A stretch of DNA of 64,000 nucleotides, taken from positions 1 through 64,000 of the forward strand of contig SPQJ01000021.1 in the NCBI GenBank assembly GCA_004570425.1. Direction: 5' to 3'. Positions 20,836 through 29,970 of the stretch are shown in pieces. The translations under genes and the position numbers were made by a program. The notes under the pieces were generated by a model. The model was not told the DNA's origin, did no database searches, and saw only the letters and a program-made list of their open reading frames with translations. The first letter of the stretch is position 1. Each line of letters opens with the position of its first letter. Source of the DNA: Bacillus sp. AZ43 (GTDB lineage Bacteria > Actinomycetota > Actinomycetes > Mycobacteriales > Geodermatophilaceae).

Positions 20836-21915
20836 ATGTCTCAGCGCCTCAAGCCGCTCCTCGTCCTGCTGGTCGCGTCGGCGCTCGCACTGCTGTGGGC
20901 GGCCCCCGCGTCGGGCCTCCCGACCGACACGACGCCGTCCTCGTCCCCGGAGTCGTCCTCCTCGGACGCCGGCGACGAGGCCGGTGACGACACCGGAGGC
21001 GGCCTCCTCGACGAGGTGCTGCCCACGCCCACGACGGTCCCGCCGTCGCCCACCGAGGGTGACGACGACACGACCGTCCCGGAGAGCACGGCGACGGAGA
21101 CGGAGGAGACCGAGCCGACGACTCCGGAGCCGATCGACCGGTCGGAAGCGCCGCCCGCCGGGCCGGCCGAGGCCCGCGTCGCGGCAGCTCTCGCGGATCC
21201 GGTCGCGGCAGCTCTCCCCTCTGGCTTCACTCCCGACGACCTCCGGCTAGCTCTCGAGGGCCTGGGCTTCGACCCCAGCGATGAGCAGCTGGCCGCATTG
21301 TTCGAGCTGCTACAAGGACCCGAGCAAGAGGACCCGCTGGCAGAGTTCTGCAGCAACTTCGGCGTCCCGGTCTTCTGTGAGGGTGTCGAGTTGCCGGACG
21401 GCCAGGAACCGACCTTCACGTGCGACGAGTTCGCGGTGCTGTTCGGCTTCGACGATTGCGAGAGCATCCCGCTCTGCATCCCGGTCCCCTCGCCGCCGCC
21501 CGGACTGCCCCTCCCCCCGCCGCCGTCGCCGCCGTTCTGCGAGAGCCCGTCCACGCCGACGCCAACGCCGACCCCGACCCCGAAGCCCAACCAGCCGGGG
21601 TACTACCAGCCGGGCCAGCAGCACACGGGATACCAGTACCGGAATTGCGACGAGGCGCGGGCGGCCGGCGCGGCACCCGTCTACTCCGGCCAGTACGGCT
21701 ACGGGTCCCACCTCGACGCCGACTACGACGGCGTGGGCTGCGAGGAGAGCTACGGGCACTACGCGACCACGCATCCGGTGGCGCAGCACGTCGCCTACGA
21801 CCAGGCCGGCAAGCTGGCCTACACCGGCGTCACCGTCCAGCCCCTGCTCATCTGGGGGGCGGCGCTGCTGCTCTCCGGCGGCTGGTTGATCCGCTCCTCG
21901 CGCCGCAGCGCCTGA
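20836..21915 (+). CDS. Sortase-anchored surface protein with Excalibur calcium-binding domain
   Basis: 359 residues. Signal peptide at 1-29 (MSQRLKPLLVLLVASALALL, then AAPASG), a Ser/Thr/Asp/Glu/Pro-rich stretch (30-110), a helical region (110-190) with four cysteines nearby, a Pro-rich spacer, and an Excalibur domain at about 268-300 (YRNCDEARAAGAAPVYSG, then DADYDGVGCE). The end is a wall-sorting signal: LAYTG, a hydrophobic helix, and RSSRRSA. LAxTG is the motif used by class E sortases. GGGGGAAAC precedes the ATG at 20836. A 15-base direct repeat (21178-21192 and 21202-21216) duplicates VAAAL. Codons such as CTA, CAA and GGA around 21300 are rarer than in neighbours. Confidence 0.87.
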   Translation: MSQRLKPLLVLLVASALALLWAAPASGLPTDTTPSSSPESSSSDAGDEAGDDTGGGLLDEVLPTPTTVPPSPTEGDDDTTVPESTATETEETEPTTPEPIDRSEAPPAGPAEARVAAALADPVAAALPSGFTPDDLRLALEGLGFDPSDEQLAALFELLQGPEQEDPLAEFCSNFGVPVFCEGVELPDGQEPTFTCDEFAVLFGFDDCESIPLCIPVPSPPPGLPLPPPPSPPFCESPSTPTPTPTPTPKPNQPGYYQPGQQHTGYQYRNCDEARAAGAAPVYSGQYGYGSHLDADYDGVGCEESYGHYATTHPVAQHVAYDQAGKLAYTGVTVQPLLIWGAALLLSGGWLIRSSRRSA

Positions 21916-22030
21916 CGACCACGACTCGTCCGGGCGGACTTTCCCCGAGGGGCGTCCGCCCGGACGGGCAGGCCACTACGCTCCTGGCCCTCCGCGTCAC
22001 TCCCGGTGGCGCATCGGGAAGGAGCGGTGG

Positions 22031-23538
22031 GTGACGGGCACGCCACGGGCCACCGGACGGATCGCCGGCATCGGCGGGGGCCTGGTCGGCTTCCTGGTCT
22101 TCGTCGAGTTCACCAGCGGCGTCCTGCAGGGGTACTACATCCCGCTGCTCACCGATGTCGCCCGCCACCTCGACATCCACGACGCCGACGTCAACTGGCT
22201 CGAGGCCGCCCAGCTGATGCTGTCGGCGATCGCCGTCCCCATCCTCGCCGAGCTCGGCGACCTGCACGGCCACCGCCGCATGCTGCTGCTGTCGGCGGTC
22301 GTGGTCGCCGCGGCCACCGTCGTCCTCGCGTTCGCCCAGTCCTTCCCCGTCTTCCTGGCCGCGTGGGCGGTCCAGGGCATCTACGCCGCCTGGCTGCCGC
22401 TGCAGGTCGCGCTGATCTACGACCGCTCCCGCGGCCGGGCGGACGCCGCCGCGCAGACGCGGCGGGCCACCGGCCTGATCGTGGCGGCCCTGCAGCTGGG
22501 CGCCATCGTGGGCGCCCTGGACGGTGGGCAGGTGGGCAGGTGGGCGCAGCGTTCGCCGGGCAGTTCTGGCTGGTGCTGCTGATCCCCGGCCTGCTGGTCC
22601 TGGGCGTGTGCGCCGTGGTGGCCCTCCGGGTGCCGGAGAGCACCGACCGCCTGCCCGGCAGCGTCGACGCCACCGGGGCGGTGCTGCTGAGCGTGGTCCT
22701 GCTGGTCATCACCGGCGGGCTGACCTTCGTGCGGATCAACGGCGCCGGCGAACCCTGGCCGTGGATCGTGACCGCCGTGGGGCTGCTGCTGGTCGTCCCG
22801 TTCGTGCGGTACGAGCTCGGCCGCCCCGACCCGCTGGTCGACTTCCGTGTGCTGCGCAGCCCGTCGATGTGGCCGGTCCAGCTGACCGCGGGCCTGTTCG
22901 GCGTCAGCGTCCTCGGCGCGCAGGGCCCCCTGTCGACGTTCGCCCGGACGGACCCGGAGGTCTACGGCTACGGACTCGGCCTGTCGACGAGCACGGTGTC
23001 GATCGTCATCGGGGCGTACGTCGTCTCGATGCTGGTCGGCGCCTCCCAGTTCTCCCGGATCTCGGCGCGCACGAGCCCGCGGACGACGCTGATCGGCGCC
23101 GCCGTCCTCGTCGGCGCCGGCTACCTCCTGCTGGTGCCGTTCCACGGGACCCTGGGTGAGACGCTGGCCTGCATGGTGGTCGCCGGGGTCGGGTCGGGCG
23201 CGCTGGTCGCCGCCCTGCCGGCGGCGGCTGCGGCCGCCGCGCCCGTGGGCCGGACCGGGGTGGCGACCGGCCTGACCAACACCTCCAAGGTGCTGGGCGG
23301 CAGCGTCGCCTCGGCGACCTTCGCCGTGGCCCTCGCCGCCGGGGCGCCGACGCTCGCCGACGGCTCGGAGGGGACGGCCGGGTCGCTCGGCGGCTACGTC
23401 ACCGTGTGGGCCGTCTGCGGGGTGACCGCCCTGGCGGCCGCCGTGGCCCTGGTCGTCGTCCCGAAGCTCGCCTTCTCCGACGCCGCGGCCGCCGTGGACC
23501 CGCGCTCGGTCGCCCCGGCCACGGAACCGCGGGCATGA
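22031..23538 (+). pseudogene. MFS transporter (DHA2-like) interrupted by a frameshift at an 8-base tandem repeat
   Basis: The N-terminal half (GTG 22031 to about 22530) reads in one frame with a proper MFS start: EFTSGVLQGYYIPLLTDVAR and ELGDLHGHRRMLLLSAVVV. It then runs into a stop at 22582. The C-terminal half continues from about 22530 in another frame (GAAFAGQFWLVLLIPGLLVL onward, through LTNTSKVLGGSVASATF) to the stop at 23538. The switch coincides with GGTGGGCA repeated at 22523-22545. Removing one 8-base unit restores one frame of about 500 residues with 12-14 helices. It may be a true pseudogene, a phase-variable gene, or a sequencing or assembly error. The restored gene would overlap the M20 gene by four bases. 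Confidence 0.82.
22523..22545 (+). repeat. 8-base tandem repeat (GGTGGGCA, nearly three copies)
   Basis: Copies at 22523-22530 and 22531-22538, and seven bases of a third at 22539-22545. The unit length is not a multiple of three, so gain or loss of one unit shifts the reading frame of the MFS gene. Confidence 0.9.
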
Positions 23539-24968
23539 GGGGCGTCCTGGTCGCGGCCGCGTGCGGTGCCGCGGTGACGGCCGTGGCGCGGCGGGTCGCC
23601 CGCTTCGTCCCCCCCGACGTCAGCCCCGCCCCGGCCGACCTCGAGGGCCTGGACGCCGCCGCCGCGGCCGAGCGGCTGGCGGAGCTGGTCCGCATCCCGA
23701 CGGTCTCCTCGAAGGATCCCGCGGAGGTCGACACCGCGGCGTTCGCGCGGTTCCGCGAGCGCCTGGTGGAGCTCTACCCCGGCACGCACCGGGTGCTCGA
23801 CCGGGAGGTCCTCGGCGACGGGGCGCTGCTCTACCGGTGGCGCAGCGGCTCCGACGCCCCGCCGCTGGTGCTGATGGCGCACTACGACGTCGTCCCGGTG
23901 GCCGGGCAGGACTGGTCCCGGGACCCGTTCTCCGGGGCGATCGAGGACGGCGTCGTGCACGGCCGCGGCGCCATCGACGACAAGGGCGCCCTGGTCGCCA
24001 TCCTCGAGGCGGTCGAGTCGCTCGTCGCCGCCGGCGTCACCCCGGCCCGCGACGTCTACCTCTCGTTCGGCGACGACGAGGAGGTCTTCGGCGTCGGCGC
24101 CCAGCTCGCCGTCGAGGCGCTGACCGCGCGCGGGATCCGGCCGTGGGCGGTGCTCGACGAGGGCGGGGCCGTGGTGAGCGGTGTCTTCCCCGGCGTGCCG
24201 GGCCAGACCGCCGTCGTCGGCCTGGCCGAGAAGGGACTGCTCGACGTCGAGCTGGTCACCACCGACCCCGGCGGGCACGCCTCGGCACCCGTCCCCGGCG
24301 GCGCCCCGGCCCGGCTGGCCCGGGCCATCCTCCGCATCGAGGAGAACCCGTTCCCCGCCCGGCTGCACGACGTCGTCCTGGGGATGATCGACGCGCTGGG
24401 CCGGCACGCCCCCACCGGCCTGCGTGCGGTGTTCGCCCACGCCGAGTACCTCCGCCCGCTGCTGGCCCGGGTGCTCTCCCGCGCCGGCCGGGAGGCGAAC
24501 GCACTGGTCCGGACGACGGTCGCGGTCACCCAGCTCGAGGGCAGCAAGGCGCGCAACGTGCTGGCCACCCGCGCCCGCGCCCACCTGAACATCCGCATCG
24601 CGCTCGGCGAGACGGTGCAGTCGACCCTGGACCGCCTGCGCCGGGTGGTCGCGGACCCGGAGGTCGAGCTGCGGGTGATCGGCGGCACCGACCCCTCACC
24701 GATCTCCCGCGCCGACAACCAGGCGTTCGCCCTGGTGACGTCGGCGGTGCGCTCGGTCTACCCCGACGCCGCCGTCGCCCCCTACGTGATGGTGCAGGCC
24801 AGCGACTCGCGGCACTTCAGCCGGATCTGCGACAGCGTCTACCGCTTCATGCCCTTCGACGTGACGAAGGAGGAGCTGGCCGCGCTGCACGCCGCCGACG
24901 AGCGCATCTCGGTGGCGGCCCTGCACCGGGGTGCCGGCTTCTACCGGTACCTCCTCCGCCACCTCTGA
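23535..24968 (+). CDS. M20 family metallopeptidase (carboxypeptidase S-like)
   Basis: 477 residues. A dinuclear zinc peptidase of the M20/M25/M40 group: the first metal histidine in LMAHYDVVPV (about 118), bridging aspartate in GRGAIDDKGALV (about 148), the catalytic glutamate pair in FGDDEEVFGVGA, and the last ligand histidine in ASDSRHFSR (about 430). A lid/dimerisation domain (about 220-380) begins LAEKGLLDVELVTTDPGGHAS. The N-terminus has one hydrophobic segment (MRGVLVAAACGAAVTAVA) that could be a membrane anchor, as in CPS1-like proteins. The ATG overlaps the MFS stop (ATGA), so it is in the same transcript. Confidence 0.9.
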   Translation: MRGVLVAAACGAAVTAVARRVARFVPPDVSPAPADLEGLDAAAAAERLAELVRIPTVSSKDPAEVDTAAFARFRERLVELYPGTHRVLDREVLGDGALLYRWRSGSDAPPLVLMAHYDVVPVAGQDWSRDPFSGAIEDGVVHGRGAIDDKGALVAILEAVESLVAAGVTPARDVYLSFGDDEEVFGVGAQLAVEALTARGIRPWAVLDEGGAVVSGVFPGVPGQTAVVGLAEKGLLDVELVTTDPGGHASAPVPGGAPARLARAILRIEENPFPARLHDVVLGMIDALGRHAPTGLRAVFAHAEYLRPLLARVLSRAGREANALVRTTVAVTQLEGSKARNVLATRARAHLNIRIALGETVQSTLDRLRRVVADPEVELRVIGGTDPSPISRADNQAFALVTSAVRSVYPDAAVAPYVMVQASDSRHFSRICDSVYRFMPFDVTKEELAALHAADERISVAALHRGAGFYRYLLRHL

Positions 24969-25026
24969 AGGCCCCGTCCTGAGGCTCGCCGCGAGCTAGC
25001 GAGCGGTGAGGAGGACGGGGTCCTTC
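24967..25026. terminator. Bidirectional hairpin between the M20 gene and araA
   Basis: Left arm 24967-24980 (GAAGGCCCCGTCCT) pairs with right arm 25012-25026 with one bulged base. An inner pair, GCTCGC and GCGAGC, extends the structure. It fills the 59-base gap between convergent genes and takes in the last bases of the M20 stop codon. Confidence 0.75.
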
Positions 25027-25027
25027 C

Positions 25028-26536
25028 TCAGAGGCGCTGGTTCAGCCGGTGGTAGGCGGCGCTCCACCGGAGCTCCTTGGCCAGCGACCGGCGCGTGGTG
25101 TCGGCGTCGATGAGCACCAGCTCGGTCGAGAACACCTCGGCCAGGTCGGTGAGCTCCTCGGCGCCGAGCTGGGTGCTCAGCACGGTGTGGTGCGGCCCGC
25201 CGGCGGTGAGCCAGCCCTCCGTCGACGTGGCGAAGTCCGGCCGCGGCTCCCAGACGGCCCGCGCGACCGGCAGGTTCGGCAGCGGCTCGGAGGGCGCGAC
25301 GACGTCGATCTCGTTGGCCACCCACCGGAACCGGTCACCGAGGTCCGACCAGCCGATGACGACGCCGGCACCGGGGGCGGCGTCGAACACCAGGCGGGCG
25401 GGGTCCTCGCGACCGCCGATGCCCAGCGGGTGCACCTCGAGGCGCGGCTTCTCCCCCGCGATCGTGGGGCAGACCTCGAGCATGTGGGCGCCGAGGATCT
25501 TCTCGCTGCCCACCTCGAGGTCGTAGGTGTAGTCCTCCATGAACGACGTCCCGCCGGGCAGCCCGGCGCCGGCGACCTTCAGCACCCGCAGCAGCGCCGA
25601 GGTCTTCCAGTCGCCCTCGCCGCCGAAGCCGTAGCCGTCGGCCATCAGCCGCTGGACGGCGAGACCGGGGAGCTGGCGCAGTCCGCCGAGGTCCTCGAAG
25701 TTCGTGGTGAACGCGCCGAAGCCGCCCTCGACGAGCACCCAGCGCAGCGCGGCCTCGATCCGGGCCTGGTAGCGGACGGCCTCGTGCTTCTCCCCGCCGG
25801 GCAGCACCTCGGGCGACATCGCGTAGAGGTCGGCGTACTCCTCGACGAGGTCGTCGACGGCGGAGTCCTGCACCGCCTCGACGACGGCCACCAGGTCGTT
25901 GACGCCCCAGGTGTTCACCGACATGCCGAAGCGGATCTCCGCCTCGACCTTGTCGCCCTCGGTCACCGCGACGTTGCGCATGTTGTCGCCGAACCGGGCC
26001 AGCTTCAGGTCGCGCGCGGCGGCGGCGCCGGCGACGGCCCGCGCCCACGAGCCGACGCGGGCACGGACCCGCGGGTTCGAGACGTGCCCGGAGACCGTCG
26101 TCCGCGGCACCCGCAGGCGGGTGAGCACGAACCCGTACTCGCGGTCGCCGTGGGCGGCCTGGTTGAGGTTCATGAAGTCCATGTCGATCGTCGCCCACGG
26201 CAGGGCGGCGTCGGCCTGGGTGTGCAGGTGCAGCAGCGGCTTGCGCAGCGCGTCCAGCCCCGCGATCCACATCTTCGCCGGCGAGAAGGTGTGCATCCAG
26301 GTGATGACGCCCAGGCAGGCGGGGTCCTCGTTGGCCTCGCCCATGATCCGGCGGATGGCGGCGGCGTCGGTGAGGACCGGCTTCCAGACGACGCGGACCG
26401 GCACCTCGCCGGCCTCGTCGAGGGCGGCGGCGACCCGCCGCGACTGCTCGGCGACCTGCTGGAGGGTCTCCTCGCCGTACAGGCCCTGGCTGCCGGTCAG
26501 GAACCAGACCTCGGATCCGGCGAAGGGTTCGGTCAT
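25028..26536 (-). CDS. araA: L-arabinose isomerase
   Basis: 502 residues, standard length. Converts L-arabinose to L-ribulose in the cytoplasm; Mn2+-dependent. Seen: [16 protein letters not shown] at the N-terminus, [16 protein letters not shown], the glutamate-rich [20 protein letters not shown] and [16 protein letters not shown], and histidine blocks around [15 protein letters not shown] at 26536 has AGGAG upstream; a second in-frame ATG at 26554 overlaps the araD stop (ATGA) and would add six residues, so both starts are possible. It is the last gene of the arabinose unit, ahead of a hairpin. Confidence 0.96.
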   Translation of the reverse strand: MTEPFAGSEVWFLTGSQGLYGEETLQQVAEQSRRVAAALDEAGEVPVRVVWKPVLTDAAAIRRIMGEANEDPACLGVITWMHTFSPAKMWIAGLDALRKPLLHLHTQADAALPWATIDMDFMNLNQAAHGDREYGFVLTRLRVPRTTVSGHVSNPRVRARVGSWARAVAGAAAARDLKLARFGDNMRNVAVTEGDKVEAEIRFGMSVNTWGVNDLVAVVEAVQDSAVDDLVEEYADLYAMSPEVLPGGEKHEAVRYQARIEAALRWVLVEGGFGAFTTNFEDLGGLRQLPGLAVQRLMADGYGFGGEGDWKTSALLRVLKVAGAGLPGGTSFMEDYTYDLEVGSEKILGAHMLEVCPTIAGEKPRLEVHPLGIGGREDPARLVFDAAPGAGVVIGWSDLGDRFRWVANEIDVVAPSEPLPNLPVARAVWEPRPDFATSTEGWLTAGGPHHTVLSTQLGAEELTDLAEVFSTELVLIDADTTRRSLAKELRWSAAYHRLNQRL

Positions 26537-26550
26537 GGGGAGCTCCTCGG

Positions 26551-27222
26551 TCATCGTTGGCCGTACACGTTCTGGTAGCGGGCGTGGAGGGAGTCGATGT
26601 CGGCCTGCGCGATGGGGATCGGCTCGCCGAGCTGGCGGGACAGGTGCACCGTGCGGGCGACGTCCTCGGTCATGACGGCCGCCTTCACCGCCGCCTTCGC
26701 GTCCCGCCCGATGGTGAACACCCCGTGGTTCTGCATGAGCACCGCCGGGGAGCGGGAACCTTCCAGCGTCGCGACGACGCCCTGGCCGATCGAGTCGTCG
26801 CCGATCAGGGCGAACGGCCCGACCGGGATCGGCCCGCCGAACTCGTCGGCCATCGCCGTCAGCACGCAGGGGATCTCCTCCCCACGGGCGGCCCAGGCGG
26901 CGGCGTACGGGCTGTGCGTGTGCACCTGACCGCCGACCTCGGCCATGTGCCGGTAGACGTAGGCGTGCGCGGCGGTGTCCGACGACGGCGCCTTCACCCC
27001 GTCCACCACCCCGCCGTCCAGGTCGCAGACGGTGATGCCCTCCCACGTCAGCTCGTCGTAGGAGACGCCGCTGCCCTTGATGACGAACAGGTCCTCGCCG
27101 GGCACCCGCGCCGAGACGTTGCCCGCCGTCCAGGTGACCAGCGCGTACCTGGTCAGCTCACCGTGCAGCGCCGCGACGTGCTCGCGCAGCTCCCGGTGCG
27201 TTCCACGCTCGGACGGGGTCAT
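26551..27222 (-). CDS. araD: L-ribulose-5-phosphate 4-epimerase
   Basis: 223 residues. Class II aldolase family enzyme that epimerises L-ribulose 5-phosphate to D-xylulose 5-phosphate. [12 protein letters not shown] and [13 protein letters not shown] form the phosphate and substrate sites; the zinc-binding histidines are in [15 protein letters not shown] and in [10 protein letters not shown]. The ATG at 27222 overlaps the araB stop by four bases (ATGA), indicating coupling with the kinase. Related fuculose-phosphate aldolases share the fold, but the neighbours settle the assignment. Confidence 0.95.
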   Translation of the reverse strand: MTPSERGTHRELREHVAALHGELTRYALVTWTAGNVSARVPGEDLFVIKGSGVSYDELTWEGITVCDLDGGVVDGVKAPSSDTAAHAYVYRHMAEVGGQVHTHSPYAAAWAARGEEIPCVLTAMADEFGGPIPVGPFALIGDDSIGQGVVATLEGSRSPAVLMQNHGVFTIGRDAKAAVKAAVMTEDVARTVHLSRQLGEPIPIAQADIDSLHARYQNVYGQR

Positions 27223-28847
27223 GCGTCTCCTCCTCGCTGGGCAGGGTTCACGTGGTCGACGGCGGCCCGCTGCACCGGCAGCCCGGCGACGTAGCGCGCC
27301 ATGAACGCGTCGAAGCCGGTGACGTCGGCGGGGTCGGGCTCGGCGGTCCGCAGGCTCGCGCCGGTGAACACCTCGGTCTCCAGGTACTCCGCCAGGCTCT
27401 GCCCCGGCGCGCGCCCGGCGAACGCGGCCAGGACGGCGATGCCCCAGGCGCCCCCCTCGCCGGCGATGTCGCCGACGGTGACCGGGGTGTCGATGGCCGC
27501 GGCCAGGAAGCGCTGCGCCACGCCCTCGGTCTTGAACAGGCCGCCGTGGGCGAACATCCGGTCGAGCGCCACGCCCTCGGTCTTCTGCAGCACGTCCATG
27601 CCGATGCGCAGGGTCGCCAGCGACGAGTACAGGTGCGTCCGCATGAAGGTGCCGAGGTCGAGCCGGCTGTCGGGTGAGCGCACGAACAGCGGCCGGCCCT
27701 CCTCGAGCCCGGTGATCGGCTCGCCCGAGAGGTAGTTGTAGGCCAGCATCCCGCCGGCGTCGCCCGCGCCGTCCAGGGCGGCCGTGAACAGGGTCGCGAA
27801 GACCGACGACGGGTCGGCGTCGGTGCCGAGGGCACGGGCGAACTCGGTGAACAGCCCGGCCCACGCCTCCAGCTCGCTGGCCCCGTTGTTGCAGTGCACC
27901 ATCGCCACCGGGTCCCCGGCCGGCGTGGTGACGAGGTCCAGCTCGGGGTGCGCCCGGGAGAGCTCGCGCTCGAGCACGACCATGGCGAAGATGCTGGTCC
28001 CGGCCGAGACGTTGCCGGTGCGGGGCGCGACGGAGTTGGTGGCGACCATCCCGGTGCCCGCGTCGCCCTCGGGCGGGCAGAGCGGGGTGCCGGGCCGCAG
28101 CCGCCCGGCCGGGTCGAGCAGGGCGGCACCGGCCTCGGTGAGCGCGCCGGCCGGCTCGCCGGCGACCGCGACGCGCGGCAGCAGCTCGGCGAGGGTCAGC
28201 TCCACCCCGGCCTCCGCGGCCAGCTCGTCGAACCGGGCGAGCATCGCCGCGGAGTACCCGCGGGTCTCGTCGTCGATCGGGACCATGCCGCTGGCGTCTC
28301 CGATGCCGAGGACCTTCTCGCCGGTGAGCCGCCAGTGCACGTAGCCGGCCAGGGTGGTGAGGTGGGCCACCCGGCCCACGTGCTCCTCGCCGTCGAGGAT
28401 CGCCTGGTACAGGTGCGCGACGCTCCACCGGTGCGGGATGTTGACGCCGAACTCCGCGCTGAGCCGCTCGGCGGCCCGCCCGGTGTTCGTGTTCCGCCAC
28501 GTGCGGAAAGGCGCGAGCAGCTCGCCGTCGGCGTCGAACGCCAGGTAGCCGTGCATCATCGCCGACACCCCGAGCGCGCCCACTCCGGCCAGCTCCACGC
28601 CGTGGCGGCGCCGCACGTCGTCGGCCAGCGCCGCGACGCTCTCCCGGACCCCCGCCCAGACGGCGTCCAGGGAGTAGGTCCACAGCCGGTCGACGAACTG
28701 GTTCTCCCAGTCGGAGCTGCCGACGGCGAGCGGGGAGTGGTCGGGACCGATCAGCACCGCCTTGATGCGCGTCGAGCCCAGCTCGATCCCCAGGGCCGTG
28801 CGGCCGTGGGTGATCGCCTCAGCGGCAGGCATCGCGTCCGTCGTCAT
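27219..28847 (-). CDS. araB: L-ribulokinase (FGGY family)
   Basis: 542 residues. Phosphorylates L-ribulose to L-ribulose 5-phosphate. FGGY kinase halves: LGIELGSTRIKAVLIGPD at about 19-36 is the phosphate loop, and GDIAGEGGAWGIAVLAAF near 470 belongs to the second half. HCNNGASELEAWAGLFTEF is typical of actinobacterial and plant-type ribulokinase-like FGGY proteins rather than of the E. coli AraB group. Overlaps of four bases at both ends (with the LacI-type regulator upstream and araD downstream) place it in the middle of a tight operon. Confidence 0.92.
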   Translation of the reverse strand: MTTDAMPAAEAITHGRTALGIELGSTRIKAVLIGPDHSPLAVGSSDWENQFVDRLWTYSLDAVWAGVRESVAALADDVRRRHGVELAGVGALGVSAMMHGYLAFDADGELLAPFRTWRNTNTGRAAERLSAEFGVNIPHRWSVAHLYQAILDGEEHVGRVAHLTTLAGYVHWRLTGEKVLGIGDASGMVPIDDETRGYSAAMLARFDELAAEAGVELTLAELLPRVAVAGEPAGALTEAGAALLDPAGRLRPGTPLCPPEGDAGTGMVATNSVAPRTGNVSAGTSIFAMVVLERELSRAHPELDLVTTPAGDPVAMVHCNNGASELEAWAGLFTEFARALGTDADPSSVFATLFTAALDGAGDAGGMLAYNYLSGEPITGLEEGRPLFVRSPDSRLDLGTFMRTHLYSSLATLRIGMDVLQKTEGVALDRMFAHGGLFKTEGVAQRFLAAAIDTPVTVGDIAGEGGAWGIAVLAAFAGRAPGQSLAEYLETEVFTGASLRTAEPDPADVTGFDAFMARYVAGLPVQRAAVDHVNPAQRGGDA

Positions 28848-29890
28848 CGTTTCTCCTCGCCTGGAACCGGGACCGGACCGGTGCTGCCGCGCACCAGCAG
28901 GGACGGCGGGACGGGCTCGGGGTGCACGTTCTCGCCCTTCATGCGGCTGAGCACCAGCTGCACCCCCCGTCGCCCGAGCTCGGCGAAGTCCTGCCGGACC
29001 GTGGTCAGGGGCGGGGTCAGGTAGGGCGACTCGGGCAGGTCGTCGAACCCGACCACGCTGACGTCCTCGGGCACCCGCAGCTGCTCCTCGTGCAGGGCGG
29101 CCAGCAGGCCGAGCGCCATCTGGTCGTTGGCCAGGAAGACGGCGGTGATGTCCTCCCCGCCGTGGATCCGCGCAGCCAGGGACTTGCCGGCGAGGTAGCC
29201 CGACTTCGGCGTCCAGTCACCGCGCAGCGGGGCATCGGGCACCGGGGCCCCGGCGGCGGCGAGCTCGGCCCGCCAGCCGGCGATGCGCGCCCGTGCCTCC
29301 TGCGAGTCGGCGGGGCCGGCGACGTGGTGCACGGTCCGGTGGCCGAGCTCCAGCAGGTGCCGGGTGGCCAGGCGCGCGCCGGTCTCCTGGTCGACGCCGA
29401 CGGCGGGCCGGTCGTCGTCCCCACCCACCTGGACAGCGACCAGCGGCACCGGCGGGTCGAGCACGCTCAGCGCCGCCGCGGCGTCGTCGTAGGTGGACAG
29501 CGCCACGATGCCGTCGACGCGCTGGGCGACGAAGGTGTCGACCGCCTCGCGCATGGCGGCGGCCGTCGCCTCGTCGAGGATGGAGACGCTCAGCGAGTAG
29601 CCGGCCGCGCGGGCGGCCTGCTCCAGGCCGAGCATCGTCTGGGCCGGCCCGTACTGGTTGATCTTCACGGTGACCAGCCCGATGGTGCGGGTGGACCCGG
29701 TCACCAGCGCCCGCGCGGCGATGTTGGGGCGGTACCCCAGCTGGGCGATCGCGCGCTCGACCCGCTCCCGGGTGTGCGGTGCGACGTTCGGGTGGCCGTT
29801 CACCACCCGCGACACCGTCTGGTGCGAGACCCCGGCCAGCGCGGCGACGTCGCTCATCACCAGGGCGCGAGGCGCACCGTCGGGCTCCAC
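28844..29890 (-). CDS. LacI family regulator of the arabinose locus
   Basis: 348 residues. LacI helix-turn-helix at about 13-60 (MSDVAALAGVSHQTVSRVV, then NVAPHTRERVERAIAQLGYRPN in two helices), followed by a periplasmic-binding-protein-like effector domain (IGLVTVKINQYGP to PEDVSVVGFDDLPES). It probably binds L-arabinose or a derivative and represses the chvE-mmsAB and araBDA genes. GTG at 29890 gives a short N-terminal tail; a second GTG further upstream is possible. The stop overlaps the araB start by four bases. A candidate operator lies upstream of chvE at 34116-34129. It is a LacI-type functional analogue of AraR, hence no symbol. Confidence 0.92.
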   Translation of the reverse strand: MEPDGAPRALVMSDVAALAGVSHQTVSRVVNGHPNVAPHTRERVERAIAQLGYRPNIAARALVTGSTRTIGLVTVKINQYGPAQTMLGLEQAARAAGYSLSVSILDEATAAAMREAVDTFVAQRVDGIVALSTYDDAAAALSVLDPPVPLVAVQVGGDDDRPAVGVDQETGARLATRHLLELGHRTVHHVAGPADSQEARARIAGWRAELAAAGAPVPDAPLRGDWTPKSGYLAGKSLAARIHGGEDITAVFLANDQMALGLLAALHEEQLRVPEDVSVVGFDDLPESPYLTPPLTTVRQDFAELGRRGVQLVLSRMKGENVHPEPVPPSLLVRGSTGPVPVPGEEKR

Positions 29891-29970
29891 CGCTCGTCCT
29901 TCCCGGGCTCCGAGCCGGTCGCCGCGGTCCTCGACCACGGCGACCGGCTCGGTGCGGCGCGTTCCCTGGC

